Positions 17,297 through 29,482 of a DNA stretch of 64,000 bases are shown here, piece after piece. The first letter of the stretch is position 1. Every line of letters begins with the position of its first letter. The translations under genes and the position numbers were made by a program. Source of the stretch: Thioclava atlantica (GTDB lineage Bacteria > Pseudomonadota > Alphaproteobacteria > Rhodobacterales > Rhodobacteraceae). The notes under the pieces are model-generated. The model did no database searches and was not told the origin of the DNA. It saw only the letters and a list, made by a program, of their open reading frames with translations. Location of the stretch: the NCBI RefSeq assembly GCF_000737065.1, contig NZ_AQRC01000001.1, positions 248,001 through 312,000 of the forward strand. The letters run 5' to 3'.

Positions 17297-19798
17297 ATGA
17301 AAACCCATGTCAGAGCTTTGGTCGTCGGCGGCGGCGCCGTCGGGTGCGGCATCGCCTATCATCTGGCGAAGGCGGGATGGGACACACTTCTGGTCGAACG
17401 CGACGAGTTGACGTCGGGCTCGACCTGGCACGCGGCGGGCCTGCTGCCTTTGTTCAACATGAGCTATGCCACGACCCATATCCACAAATACTCGGTCGAT
17501 TTCTACAAATCGCTCGAGGCCGAAACCGGGTTGAATGCGGGGTTCGCCGTTGTCGGCAACCTGCGCATGGCGCAGACCGATGAACGCATGGACGAATACA
17601 TGCTCTATTCGTCGGTGGCCGAGACGGCGGGCGTCTATCACGAGTTTCTCACCCCGGCGCAGATCAAGGAACGCTGGCCGCTGCTGCGCACCGAGGATCT
17701 CAAGGGCGCGCTGTTTCACCCGCGGGACGGTTATATCAACCCCGCCGACGTGACCCAGGCGATGGCCAAGGGCGCGCGCCAGCACGGCGCGGAGATCGTG
17801 CGCAAGCTGCAGGTCAACGCCTATCGGTGGACCGGCTCGGAATGGGTCGTCACGCTCGAGAAGATGGTCGAGAAGGGCAACCGGCTCGTGCCCTCGGGCG
17901 AGCTGATCGAGGTGACGGCCGAACATGTCGTCACCGCCACCGGAAACCACGCGCAGCGCACCGCGCGGCTTCTGGGCATCAAGATCCCCGCGATCCCGGT
18001 CGAGCACCAGTATATCGTGACCGAACCCGATCCGGCGCTGGTGAAATGGCGCGCCGAAGGCAACCCCGAGCACCCCGTCCTGCGCGATGCCGACGCCAAA
18101 TGGTATGTCCGCGAGGAGCGCGGCGGCTGGATCCTTGGCCCCTATGAACGCAACGCCCCCGCGCGCTTCCTCTATGACGTGCCCGAGAGCTTCCGCGCCG
18201 ACCTGTTCCAGCTCGACCTCGAGCGGATCGAGGAAGAATACATGTCGATGATCCACCGCATCCCGACCTCGGAAACGGTGGGGCTGAAGGACGATTTCAA
18301 CGGCCCGATCTGCTACACGCCCGACGGCAATCCTCTGGTCGGTCCCGCGCCGGGGCTGCGCAACATGTGGCTGGCCGAAGGGTTCAGCTTCGGCATCACG
18401 GCGGCGGGCGGCACCGGCTATTACCTCGCCCAGATGATGACGCAGGGCGAGGCCGAGATCGACATGGCGAGCCTCGATCCCAAACGCTACGGCAACTGGA
18501 TGACGACCGAATATGCCGCGCGCAAGAACGAGGAGTGCTACGAGCACGTCTTCATCCTGCACCACCCCGACGAGGAGCGCGAAGCCTGCCGCCCGCTGCG
18601 CACCGCGCCGAACTACGACCGTCAGATCGCGGCGGGGGCTCAGATGGGGCAGGTGAATGGCTGGGAACGCCCGAACTATTTCGGCCCGAAGGACGCGCCC
18701 GCCGGTTTCGACCATGATGCGCGCAGCTTCCGCCGGGGCGGCTGGTGGCAATATGCCAGGGCCGAGGCCGAAGCCGTCCGTACCACGGCGGGCCTGATCG
18801 ACGCGACCGCCTTCGCCAAGCATCTCCTGCGCGGCCCCGGCGCGACCGAGTTCCTCGACCGGTTCACCTGCAACAAGCTGCCGAAAGTCGGCCGGATCAA
18901 CCTTACCTACGCGCTGACCGAAGCGGGCACCACGCGCACCGAATACACGATCGTGCGGCTGGCCGAGGACGAGTATTACCTGATTTCGGCCGGGGCCTGG
19001 GCCGATTACGACGGGGACTTCCTGCGTCGCTCGATCGAGGATTTCCGCGCCGCGGGCGGCGATTATGTCGATTGCCACGACATCACGACGCAATGGGGCG
19101 TCTTCGCGCTGGCGGGGCCGAATGCGCGGGCGATCCTGCAGGAGATCGTGAAGGATGCAGAACCCGAGACGGTGCTGTCGAACAAGCGCTTCCCGTGGCT
19201 GTCGATGCGCAATATCGAGTTGGGCATGTGCCCGGTGCGTGCGGTGCGCGTGGCCTATACCGGCGAGCTGGGTTGGGAACTGCATCATCCGATCGAGATG
19301 TCGCGCTACCTTTGGGACCTGCTGATCGCGGCAGGCGCGAAACACGGGATGAAGCTGGTGGGCGCGCGCGCCCAGAACTGGCTGCGTCAGGAGAAAAGCT
19401 ACCGCGCCTTCGGCAATGAACTGGGCCGCGACGCGACCCCGATGGAGGCGGGCGTCGACCGCTTCATCGACCTCGACAAGGACTTCACCGGCAAGCAGGC
19501 GATGCTGGAGACCGGCATTCGCAGCAAATGCGTCACGCTGCTGATCGACGGGCCGGAGGATACCGATCCCTGGGGCAAGGAGGCGATCATGCTCAACGGC
19601 GAGAAGGTCGGGCGCCTGACCTCGGGCGGTTGGTCGGTGGCCTTCAGGCGTCAGATCGGCATGGGCTATGTCCGCCCCGATCTGGCCGAGCCCGGCACCA
19701 AGCTGAAGGTGAAGATCCAGCTGAAGGAATGGGATGCGGTGGTGACCGAGGACAGCCCGCACGACCCGAGCAATGCGCGCATCCGCGTGGACGGCTGA
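17297..19798 (+). CDS. FAD-dependent dimethylglycine/sarcosine dehydrogenase-like protein with GcvT domain
   Basis: An 833-residue two-part enzyme. The N-terminal half is a DAO-type FAD domain (VVGGGAVGCGIAYHLAKAGW, residues 9-28) with SGSTWHAAGL, whose His is the covalent FAD site in mammalian dimethylglycine dehydrogenase. The C-terminal half is a GcvT/aminomethyltransferase-like folate-binding region with RVAYTGELGWELHHP and a GCV_T C-terminal barrel. Such enzymes oxidatively demethylate N-methylated glycines and pass the one-carbon unit to tetrahydrofolate. Dimethylglycine, sarcosine or a related methylamine is likely, but the substrate cannot be decided. AGGGAGG precedes the ATG. The AhpD-fold gene downstream has its own FNR box. 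Confidence 0.88.
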   Translation: MKTHVRALVVGGGAVGCGIAYHLAKAGWDTLLVERDELTSGSTWHAAGLLPLFNMSYATTHIHKYSVDFYKSLEAETGLNAGFAVVGNLRMAQTDERMDEYMLYSSVAETAGVYHEFLTPAQIKERWPLLRTEDLKGALFHPRDGYINPADVTQAMAKGARQHGAEIVRKLQVNAYRWTGSEWVVTLEKMVEKGNRLVPSGELIEVTAEHVVTATGNHAQRTARLLGIKIPAIPVEHQYIVTEPDPALVKWRAEGNPEHPVLRDADAKWYVREERGGWILGPYERNAPARFLYDVPESFRADLFQLDLERIEEEYMSMIHRIPTSETVGLKDDFNGPICYTPDGNPLVGPAPGLRNMWLAEGFSFGITAAGGTGYYLAQMMTQGEAEIDMASLDPKRYGNWMTTEYAARKNEECYEHVFILHHPDEEREACRPLRTAPNYDRQIAAGAQMGQVNGWERPNYFGPKDAPAGFDHDARSFRRGGWWQYARAEAEAVRTTAGLIDATAFAKHLLRGPGATEFLDRFTCNKLPKVGRINLTYALTEAGTTRTEYTIVRLAEDEYYLISAGAWADYDGDFLRRSIEDFRAAGGDYVDCHDITTQWGVFALAGPNARAILQEIVKDAEPETVLSNKRFPWLSMRNIELGMCPVRAVRVAYTGELGWELHHPIEMSRYLWDLLIAAGAKHGMKLVGARAQNWLRQEKSYRAFGNELGRDATPMEAGVDRFIDLDKDFTGKQAMLETGIRSKCVTLLIDGPEDTDPWGKEAIMLNGEKVGRLTSGGWSVAFRRQIGMGYVRPDLAEPGTKLKVKIQLKEWDAVVTEDSPHDPSNARIRVDG

Positions 19799-19857
19799 AC
19801 GGGGGAGGGGGCGCCCCGGTATCGAACCTCGGGAAGACCCTGCAGGGCGCCGTCTGC

Positions 19858-19871
19858 TTGATGCAGGTCAA
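19858..19871. promoter_or_regulatory. FNR/FnrL-type box TTGAT-GCAG-GTCAA
   Basis: The half-sites TTGAT (19858-19862) and GTCAA (19867-19871) are separated by four bases and match the FNR consensus TTGAT-N4-ATCAA at 9 of 10 positions. The centre is about 64 bases upstream of the ATG of the AhpD-fold gene. In Rhodobacterales FnrL uses this sequence for oxygen-responsive control. Activation or repression cannot be told without the transcription start. Confidence 0.68.
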
Positions 19872-19927
19872 GGCTGCCCCGCGCGCGTCATGGCACGTCG
19901 TGGGCAAGGACGGATAAGGAGACCGAC

Positions 19928-20272
19928 ATGAGCTACAAGGCCAAGATCACCGAGATGCGCAACGAATTGCGGGTGATGAACAAGACCATCCCCGAGGCGA
20001 CGGCGGGGTTCGGCGTGCTGTCGAAGGCGGTGAAGGAGAACGGTCCGCTCGACGTCAAGCAGAAGGAATTCATCGCGCTCGGCATGGCGGTCGTGCTGCG
20101 CTGCGAGCCCTGCATCATGTTCCATGTCGAGGCGCTCATGAAGGCGGGCGGGTCGCGCGAGGAACTGGGCGACGTGCTCGCGATGGCGATCCAGATGGGG
20201 GGCGGTCCCGGCGTGATGTATGCCGGGCATGCGCTCGCCTGCTGGGACGAGCTGGAGGCCGCGAAGGCCTGA
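19928..20272 (+). CDS. AhpD-fold carboxymuconolactone decarboxylase family protein
   Basis: A 114-residue all-helical protein. The motif CEPCIMFHV (around residues 59-67) has the CxxC-x(3)-H arrangement of the AhpD/CMD family, whose Cys pair takes part in peroxide or alkylhydroperoxidase chemistry; a decarboxylase role is unlikely with the paired Cys. KEFIALGMAV just before it is also typical. Physiological partner unknown. An FNR-type box lies in the 129-base gap upstream, pointing to oxygen-dependent expression. GATAAGGAG precedes the ATG. Confidence 0.85.
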   Translation: MSYKAKITEMRNELRVMNKTIPEATAGFGVLSKAVKENGPLDVKQKEFIALGMAVVLRCEPCIMFHVEALMKAGGSREELGDVLAMAIQMGGGPGVMYAGHALACWDELEAAKA

Positions 20273-20311
20273 TCCGACTGACCCCCGGCAAGGCTCCGCC
20301 GATGCCGTGCG

Positions 20312-20342
20312 AGGCCCGGTTGTCACGGATGACAGCCGGGCC
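20312..20342 (+). terminator. Strong hairpin after the AhpD-fold gene
   Basis: AGGCCCGG-t-TGTCA pairs with TGACA-g-CCGGGCCT over the tetraloop CGGA: 13 Watson-Crick pairs plus one T-G wobble. There is no clear T run after it, so it may be a poor terminator, an RNA-stability element or an attenuator ahead of the GH25 gene. Confidence 0.5.
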
Positions 20343-20382
20343 TTCGCATGAGAGGCTGGTGGCCTATCACGCGGAGGTGAGC

Positions 20383-21210
20383 ATGGCGATATCGCGACGG
20401 GCGGTCTTCTCGGGGCTGGCGCTGACGCTGGCGGGCTGCGGCGCGCCCAAGGGCAAGCAGGCCCGTCTGATGCGCCCTTCGACGCTCGCCGCCTCGAATT
20501 ACCGCGCAGCCGGCATCCCCGCGCGTTTCGGCGATACCGATCCGCATGACTGGGAGGGGCTCGCGCCCGCGCAACTGCCGGTGCACGGGATCGACGCCGC
20601 ACGCTATCAGGGCGAGATCGACTGGCGCCGCGCCCGGGCGGCGGGGGTCTCCTTTGCCTGGCTCAAGGCGACCGAGGGCGGCGATCACGTCGATCCGGGC
20701 TTTTCGGTCAACGCCCATCGGGCGCGGGCGGCCGGGATCCCGGTGGGTGCCTATCACTTCTACTATTTCTGCCGCCCCGCCGAAGATCAGGCGCGCTGGT
20801 TCATCCGCAACGTGCCGGCGCGCGCGGGGGACCTGCCGCCGGTGCTCGATATCGAGTGGAACCACACATCACCGAGCTGTCGCCGGCGCCCGTCCGCCCA
20901 TCAGGTGCAGGCCGAGATGCGCCGTTTCCTCGCCATCCTCACCGCGCATTACGGAACCCGGCCGATCATCTACACGACGGTCGATTTCTGGCGCGACGCG
21001 GGCCTGCGGCGGTTCGCGGGGCATGAATTCTGGCTGCGTTCGGTCGCAGGGCACCCGCTCGACAACTATCCCGGTGCGGATTGGAGCTTCTGGCAGTATA
21101 GCGGCACGGGCGTCGTGCCCGGCGTGCCCGGCACGGTGGACATGAACGCCTTCGCCGGATCGCCTGCCGCCTGGGAGGGCTGGCTCGCCGCGCGCGTGCA
21201 ACGGGCATGA
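20383..21210 (+). CDS. GH25-family lysozyme-like lipoprotein
   Basis: A 275-residue protein. The N-terminus MAISRRAVFSGLALTLAGCG carries a lipobox with Cys19; the RR near the start also resembles a Tat signal. The GH25 (Chalaropsis-type) muramidase domain follows: GIDAARYQGEIDW (69-81), AWLKATEGGDHVDPGF, GAYHFYYF and the catalytic LDIEW (Asp156, Glu158), ending WQYSGTG...VDMN. Enzymes of this fold cleave the MurNAc-GlcNAc bond of peptidoglycan, so a periplasmic wall-remodelling role is likely. The ATG at 20383 has a perfect GGAGGTGA upstream. A bidirectional terminator follows. Confidence 0.9.
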   Translation: MAISRRAVFSGLALTLAGCGAPKGKQARLMRPSTLAASNYRAAGIPARFGDTDPHDWEGLAPAQLPVHGIDAARYQGEIDWRRARAAGVSFAWLKATEGGDHVDPGFSVNAHRARAAGIPVGAYHFYYFCRPAEDQARWFIRNVPARAGDLPPVLDIEWNHTSPSCRRRPSAHQVQAEMRRFLAILTAHYGTRPIIYTTVDFWRDAGLRRFAGHEFWLRSVAGHPLDNYPGADWSFWQYSGTGVVPGVPGTVDMNAFAGSPAAWEGWLAARVQRA

Positions 21211-21235
21211 GGCCCTGCATTGGGCATCAAACGAA

Positions 21236-21269
21236 AACGGCCCGCCCGGAGTGATCCCGGCGGGCCGTT
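21236..21269. terminator. Bidirectional Rho-independent terminator between the GH25 gene and carB
   Basis: AACGGCCCGCC (21236-21246) pairs exactly with GGCGGGCCGTT (21259-21269), 11 bp over a 12-base loop that can pair further. Rightward it is followed by CGTTTCG, leftward by TTCGTTTG, so it can serve both convergent genes. Confidence 0.8.
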
Positions 21270-21292
21270 CGTTTCGGGACGCTCGAGGCTTC

Positions 21293-24622
<3,330 letters not shown>

Positions 24623-24657
24623 GGGATTCCCCTCTGGTCGCGGCGCAAATTGGTGGC

Positions 24658-24685
24658 GTTATAGTCAGACGCGGTTCATGTGCAA
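24658..24685 (-). promoter_or_regulatory. Predicted carB promoter
   Basis: Read leftward: -35 TTGCAC (24680-24685), a 16-base spacer, then -10 TATAAC (24658-24663), which matches TATAAT at 5 of 6 positions. Transcription would start near 24651, leaving a leader of about 30 bases before the carB ATG at 24622. Confidence 0.5.
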
Positions 24686-24726
24686 GGGGCTGATAGAGAC
24701 AGTCGTGTTGAAAGCGCAATCTGGTG

Positions 24727-26040
24727 CTAATGTCTGGGCTGTCGTGCCAGCGCGATCAGAGTGGCCGCGAGGGCGATTGCCCACAATGCGGAGATCATCA
24801 GGGTGTAGGGCATCAGCTCTGCTCCGAGCCGGACGAAGGATTTCGCGAGTGTCATTGAGGAGCCGATGAAAAGAAGCGCGAGTATCGCCGTCAGGCCGGT
24901 GCGGGACATCCCCGCTCCTAAAGCAGGTGCCAGCATGAGGGGCAAAACGAGGTAGTGCAGCCAGCTCACAGGGCCGAACAGGAACAACGCGATCGAGAGG
25001 CTAAGAACGGTCAAGGTGCGCGCCTGCGGGCCATGTCGGCAAAGCGAAACGCGCAATGTGAGCGCGCAGATGCCAAGAAACATCGCTTCTCCGAGGGCTA
25101 CTGCCCAGCGGGGGATCTCGGTTACAATCTGCCTGCGGTGTCCGATCGCTGCCAGTTCTGGCCCCTGCGGGAGCTGATTTGCCAAATCCAGCACTAACAA
25201 TCTTGGTGACGGGTTCATCAGGGCCCAGACCGCTTTGCTCGCAGCAAGTTTGAGCTGCTCTAGAAAGGCGTAATGCATTGGCCAACCCATCGTTGCTACA
25301 GACAGGACGCCGAGAGCCAGGCCGCACAGCGCGAAGGAGAACAGTATTCGCCGAGTTCCCCCCCCTGTGCGGCGTGGACGCTGAAAGAATTGCAGGGCAA
25401 AGACGAAAGGCGTGATCTTGATCGCTGTCGCGACCGCGAGCGCCGCGCCGGCTATAATCGGACGGCGGAGCGATACGGCCACTGACAGCAGGACAAGAAA
25501 ATTGACGATGGTTGTCGGTTGGTTGAGCCAGAGCAGCGCGGTGGCCGGCGCGCTGAACATGAGGATCGCTACGACCCAAAGGCGAAAGACAAGGCGAGGC
25601 ATCCAATCAGGACGGGCGATACTTTCAGCAAGAAGCGAGGAAATGACCAGCAAGCCGACATGGAGTGTCAGGAATATCTTCTGAAAAGCCCAGGGTGAAA
25701 GGGTCTTGGCCAAAGGCGCGACGAGCCCGGCCCAGAGCGGAGGGTAGATATAGGGATATGCCTTTTCTCGGCCGGTCGTGCGAACACTGTCCAGAAGAGG
25801 CTGCCACTCTGAGGGGGTGCCTCCAAAGAAGGTTTCGGGCGCGGCATAGATCAGACCGTCTTGACCCGTCGCATGTAAATGCCCCGCGAACCAGAGTGCA
25901 GCAAGGTCATCTCCCCAACTGCCCGCATAAAAGTTCCATGCGAAAAAGGCCCAAAGAAACAATACGAAGAAGCCAAGGCGATCGGCGGTTGGGCCGAAAA
26001 AAAAGCCTGCTCGGGCAATCGGTGCTGAAGACAGTGGCAT
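24727..26040 (-). CDS. Polytopic membrane protein, GT87/DUF2029-like glycosyltransferase
   Basis: A 437-residue integral membrane protein with about ten hydrophobic helices. A periplasmic-side acidic motif WGDDLAALWFAG lies after the first helix, and PYIYPPLWAGL follows around residue 100; both resemble GT87/DUF2029 glycosyltransferases (GT-C fold, polyprenyl-phosphate-sugar dependent, mannosyltransferases in actinobacteria). Donor and acceptor are unknown. Base composition is visibly less GC-rich than carB or cfa on either side, with runs such as GAAAAAAAAGCC near the start, suggesting later acquisition. Same direction as carB but separated by that gene's promoter region. Confidence 0.72.
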   Translation of the reverse strand: MPLSSAPIARAGFFFGPTADRLGFFVLFLWAFFAWNFYAGSWGDDLAALWFAGHLHATGQDGLIYAAPETFFGGTPSEWQPLLDSVRTTGREKAYPYIYPPLWAGLVAPLAKTLSPWAFQKIFLTLHVGLLVISSLLAESIARPDWMPRLVFRLWVVAILMFSAPATALLWLNQPTTIVNFLVLLSVAVSLRRPIIAGAALAVATAIKITPFVFALQFFQRPRRTGGGTRRILFSFALCGLALGVLSVATMGWPMHYAFLEQLKLAASKAVWALMNPSPRLLVLDLANQLPQGPELAAIGHRRQIVTEIPRWAVALGEAMFLGICALTLRVSLCRHGPQARTLTVLSLSIALFLFGPVSWLHYLVLPLMLAPALGAGMSRTGLTAILALLFIGSSMTLAKSFVRLGAELMPYTLMISALWAIALAATLIALARQPRH

Positions 26041-26101
26041 TGGTCGCGTTGGAGGTTCGTTCGAAAGGCGGAATAATCCCTCTTAGGGACGCAATCTGTC
26101 T

Positions 26102-26120
26102 AAAACATGACCATTGTTTT
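26102..26120 (-). terminator. Weak hairpin downstream of cfa
   Basis: AAAACA (26102-26107) and TGTTTT (26115-26120) are inverted over a 7-base loop in the 110-base gap after the cfa stop. The right half of the hairpin itself supplies the T run when read leftward. An operator for the membrane-protein gene is equally possible. Confidence 0.35.
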
Positions 26121-26150
26121 CGATCGGAGTATTCCCCTCTCACGGGCCGC

Positions 26151-27389
26151 CTATTCCGCCGCCAGATGGTGCTCCTGTTCCGCATCGGCGCGATAGAGGT
26201 AGTCGCGGGTCAGGGGCACGTCGCCGACCTCATGTGCGAGCTGGTACTGGAACACGACCTGCCCGCCATGGCGGAAGGCCATCTCGGAGGCGATCAGGTA
26301 GAAGCGCCACATCCGGCAGAACCGCGCATCATAGAGCGCCTCGGCCCTGTCGATATTCGCGGTGAAGCGATCGTACCAGTGGCGCAGCGTCTCGGCGTAA
26401 TGCAGGCGCCAGACCTCGAGATCGGTGACCACGAGCCCCTCATGCTCGACCGCGTTCGATGCCTCCGACATGGCCGGGCAATAACCGCCGGGGAAGATGT
26501 ATTTGGTGATGAAATCCGCCGTCGCCCCTCCCGGACCGGAGCGGCCGATGAAATGGATCAGGGAAACTCCGCCCGGTTTCAGCAAATCGCGGACCTTGCT
26601 GAAATATTCCCGGTAATGCGGCACGCCCACATGTTCGAACATCCCGACCGAGACGATCCGGTCGAAATTCTCGTTCACGTCGCGATAATCGGTCAGGCGG
26701 ATGTCGACCTTGTCTTCGAGGCCGGCCTCCGCGACGCGCTTGCGGGCAAGCGCGTGTTGCTCGGTCGAGAGGGTTACGCCCACGACCTTCGCGCCGAAAT
26801 CGCGCGCCAGCGTCAGCGCCATGCCGCCCCAGCCGCAGCCGATATCGAGCACGCTCATTCCGGGCTCGATCAGCAGCTTCTTCGCGATATGGCGCTTCTT
26901 GGCCTCCTGCGCCTCTTCGAGCGTCATGTCGGGACGTTCGAAATAGGCGCAGCTATATTGGCGGTCCTTGTCGAGAAAGAGATCGTAGAGCTCGCCCGAG
27001 AGATCGTAATGGTGCGCGACATTCGTGCGCGCCTTGTTGACCGGATTGAATTGCGAGAACCGCCGCCCGAAGAAGCGCGACACCTCGCGGGGCTTTTCGA
27101 ACCAGGGCATCCCCGATCCGGTCTGGTTCGCGATCACTAGCGCAAGGAAGCCGCGCAGATCGTCGTCTTCGATCTCGTAATCGCCGTCCATGTATCCTTC
27201 GCCGACGCCGAGATCTGGCTTGAGGACGATCTTCTTCACGATCTCGGGCGATTTGATGATCACCCGGATCGTCTTGCCCCTTCCATCCCCGTATCTGCGC
27301 GTGGATCCGTCTTCGAAGACGAGTTCGAGGCTTCCCTGACGCACGAGGTAACGCAACATACGATCGAGAAGGGCATCCCAGGCTCTCAT
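26151..27389 (-). CDS. cfa: Cyclopropane-fatty-acyl-phospholipid synthase
   Basis: A 412-residue SAM-dependent enzyme that adds a methylene group across double bonds of membrane phospholipid acyl chains. The SAM-binding motif is VLDIGCGWGGMAL, preceded by QYSCAYFERPDMTLEEAQ and followed by GVTLSTEQ and GMFEHVG, all diagnostic of CFA synthases. The N-terminal lipid-binding region (GEGYMDGDYEIEDDDLRGFL) is present. The ATG at 27389 follows AGGGAGACC; an upstream ATG at 27557 would add 56 unconserved residues. The leader contains an 8-bp hairpin. It is divergent from aspS. Confidence 0.93.
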   Translation of the reverse strand: MRAWDALLDRMLRYLVRQGSLELVFEDGSTRRYGDGRGKTIRVIIKSPEIVKKIVLKPDLGVGEGYMDGDYEIEDDDLRGFLALVIANQTGSGMPWFEKPREVSRFFGRRFSQFNPVNKARTNVAHHYDLSGELYDLFLDKDRQYSCAYFERPDMTLEEAQEAKKRHIAKKLLIEPGMSVLDIGCGWGGMALTLARDFGAKVVGVTLSTEQHALARKRVAEAGLEDKVDIRLTDYRDVNENFDRIVSVGMFEHVGVPHYREYFSKVRDLLKPGGVSLIHFIGRSGPGGATADFITKYIFPGGYCPAMSEASNAVEHEGLVVTDLEVWRLHYAETLRHWYDRFTANIDRAEALYDARFCRMWRFYLIASEMAFRHGGQVVFQYQLAHEVGDVPLTRDYLYRADAEQEHHLAAE

Positions 27390-27405
27390 TGGCGGTCTCC
27401 CTGAG

Positions 27406-27430
27406 ATATGGAGCGGAAATTTCTCCATAT
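27406..27430 (-). promoter_or_regulatory. Leader hairpin ATATGGAG/CTCCATAT upstream of cfa
   Basis: ATATGGAG (27406-27413) and CTCCATAT (27423-27430) are exact inverted repeats over a 9-base loop, starting 17 bases upstream of the cfa ATG and ending just before its ribosome-binding site. It could be an operator or an RNA element. Confidence 0.4.
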
Positions 27431-27560
27431 TGCGGACAAGGGCGGAACCTCCGAGCGGGGCGCAAGTTCCGCATGCCGTGTAAGTTAACCGAAAATTTAC
27501 GATTTTTCGACCCGAAGAGATGTGTAACTTCGGATCGAGCTCTGTGAGCGAGCGCACAGC

Positions 27561-27589
27561 TTGACTTTTGCCGCGTCAGCAGGTGTATC
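27561..27589 (+). promoter_or_regulatory. Possible aspS promoter
   Basis: TTGACT (27561-27566, 5 of 6 to TTGACA), a 17-base spacer, then TGTATC (27584-27589, 3 of 6 to TATAAT). The -10 element is poor, but the spacing and the position 36 bases before the aspS ATG are suitable. Confidence 0.35.
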
Positions 27590-27624
27590 GGCGCGACAGT
27601 AAATTCACGAGCCGGGAGCCTCCC

Positions 27625-29406
27625 ATGCACGCCTTTCGCAGCCATACCTGCGCCGATCTGAACGCGTCGAACGCCGGTGAGACGGTCCGCCTTGCAGGCT
27701 GGGTCCACCGCGTGCGCGACCACGGGGGCGTGCTGTTCATCGACCTGCGCGACAATTACGGGATGACGCAGGTGCTCTGCGATGGCGATTCCGCGGCCTT
27801 CGAGGTGATGGAAAAGGTGCGCTCGGAATGGGTGATCCGGATCGACGGCACGGTGAAGCTGCGCGACGCCTCGCTGGTCAATTCGAAGATCCCGACCGGC
27901 GAGATCGAGGTCTATGTCCGCGACATCGAGGTGTTGGGCGAGGCCGAGGAGCTGCCGCTTCCGGTCTTCGGCGATCACGAATACCCGGAAGAAACCCGTC
28001 TGGCCTACCGCTTCCTCGATCTGCGCCGCCAGAGCCTGCATGACAACATCATCCTGCGCTCGAACGTGGTGCGCTCGATGCGCAAGCGGATGTGGGAGGC
28101 GGGCTTCAACGAGTTCCAGACCCCGATCATCACCGCCTCCTCGCCCGAGGGCGCGCGCGACTTCCTCGTGCCCTCGCGTCTGCATCCGGGCAAGTTCTAC
28201 GCGCTGCCGCAGGCGCCGCAGCAGTTCAAGCAGCTGATCATGGTCGGCGGCTTCGACAAGTATTTCCAGATCGCGCCCTGCTTCCGCGACGAGGACCCGC
28301 GCGCCGACCGCTCGCCGACCGATTTCTACCAGCTCGATGTCGAGATGAGCTTCGTCGAGCAGGAAGACATCTTCAACACGATGCAGCCCGTCCTCCAGGG
28401 CGTGTTCGAGGAATTCGCCGACGAGCGCAAGGTCGACCCGAACTGGCCGCGCATCCCCTATGCAGAATCGATGCTGAAATACGGCTCGGACAAACCCGAC
28501 CTGCGCAACCCGATCGAGATGCAGGTGGTTTCCGATCACTTCCGCGGCTCGGGTTTTGCGATCTTCGCGAAACTGCTCGAGCAGGACGGCACCGAGATCC
28601 GCGCGATCCCGGCGCCCACGGGCGGCTCGCGCAAGTTCTGCGACCGGATGAACAAATTCGCGCAGGAACAGGGCCTGCCGGGGATGGGCTACATCTTCTG
28701 GCGCAAGGCCGAGGATGGCTCGGGCCTCGAAGGCGCAGGGCCGCTGGCGAAGAATATCGGCCCCGAACGGACCGAGGCGATCCGGCAGCAGCTGGGCCTG
28801 GGCGAGGGCGACGCGGCCTTCTTCCTGGGCGGCGAGCCGTCGAGCTTCGAGGGCGTCGCGGGACGTGCGCGCAACGTGATCGGCGAGGAGCTGGGCCTGA
28901 CCGACACCTCGGTCTTCAAATTCGCCTGGGTCGTCGACTTCCCGATGTACGAGAAGGACGACGAGGGCGTGATCGACTTCTCGCACAACCCGTTCTCGAT
29001 GCCGCAGGGCGGTCTCGAGGCGCTCGACGGCGATCCGCTCGCGGTGAAGGGCTACCAGTACGACCTCGCCTGCAACGGCTACGAGATCCTTTCGGGCGCG
29101 ATCCGCAACCACAAGCTCGAGATCATGTACAAGGCCTTCGAGATCGCGGGCTATCCGCATGACGAGGTCGAGAAGCGCTTCGGCGGCATGGTCAAGGCGT
29201 TCAAATACGGTGCGCCGCCCCACGGTGGCTGCGCGGCGGGCATCGACCGGATCGTGATGATCCTCGCCGATACCGCGAATATCCGCGAAGTCATCATGTT
29301 CCCGATGAACCAGCGCGCCGAGGACCTGATGATGGGCGCGCCCTCCGAGCCCACGAACGAGCAACTGCGCGAGCTGCGCCTGCGGGTTCTGCCGAAGGAA
29401 GACTGA
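27625..29406 (+). CDS. aspS: Aspartyl-tRNA synthetase
   Basis: A 593-residue bacterial-type class IIb aminoacyl-tRNA synthetase. An OB-fold anticodon-binding domain ([23 protein letters not shown]) is followed by the catalytic core: motif 2 in [19 protein letters not shown], the bacterial GAD insertion domain, and motif 3 in [10 protein letters not shown] near the C-terminus. It charges tRNA-Asp; in alphaproteobacteria without AsnRS it may also charge tRNA-Asn, which cannot be judged from this window. The ATG at 27625 was chosen for homology; GGGAGCC lies upstream. It ends at a clear terminator. Confidence 0.97.
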   Translation: MHAFRSHTCADLNASNAGETVRLAGWVHRVRDHGGVLFIDLRDNYGMTQVLCDGDSAAFEVMEKVRSEWVIRIDGTVKLRDASLVNSKIPTGEIEVYVRDIEVLGEAEELPLPVFGDHEYPEETRLAYRFLDLRRQSLHDNIILRSNVVRSMRKRMWEAGFNEFQTPIITASSPEGARDFLVPSRLHPGKFYALPQAPQQFKQLIMVGGFDKYFQIAPCFRDEDPRADRSPTDFYQLDVEMSFVEQEDIFNTMQPVLQGVFEEFADERKVDPNWPRIPYAESMLKYGSDKPDLRNPIEMQVVSDHFRGSGFAIFAKLLEQDGTEIRAIPAPTGGSRKFCDRMNKFAQEQGLPGMGYIFWRKAEDGSGLEGAGPLAKNIGPERTEAIRQQLGLGEGDAAFFLGGEPSSFEGVAGRARNVIGEELGLTDTSVFKFAWVVDFPMYEKDDEGVIDFSHNPFSMPQGGLEALDGDPLAVKGYQYDLACNGYEILSGAIRNHKLEIMYKAFEIAGYPHDEVEKRFGGMVKAFKYGAPPHGGCAAGIDRIVMILADTANIREVIMFPMNQRAEDLMMGAPSEPTNEQLRELRLRVLPKED

Positions 29407-29433
29407 GCCCTTCGCGATTGCAGATAAGAGGAC

Positions 29434-29471
29434 GCCCCCGAGCCAGCCGGCCGGGGGCATTTTTCTGTTTT
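29434..29471 (+). terminator. Rho-independent terminator of aspS
   Basis: GCCCCCG (29434-29440) pairs with CGGGGGC (29452-29458); the loop is 11 bases. The stem is followed by ATTTTTCTGTTTT. Starts 27 bases after the aspS stop. Confidence 0.9.
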
Positions 29472-29482
29472 CCGCGCCGGGT

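Noticed and set aside
17045-19762. Leftward open frame of about 905 codons opposite the flavoenzyme gene
   Set aside because: Antisense shadow of a gene with clear FAD and GcvT motifs; no ribosome-binding site or domain of its own.
26953-29460. Leftward open frame of about 835 codons opposite aspS
   Set aside because: Antisense of aspS that runs on into an alternative frame of cfa; no domain.
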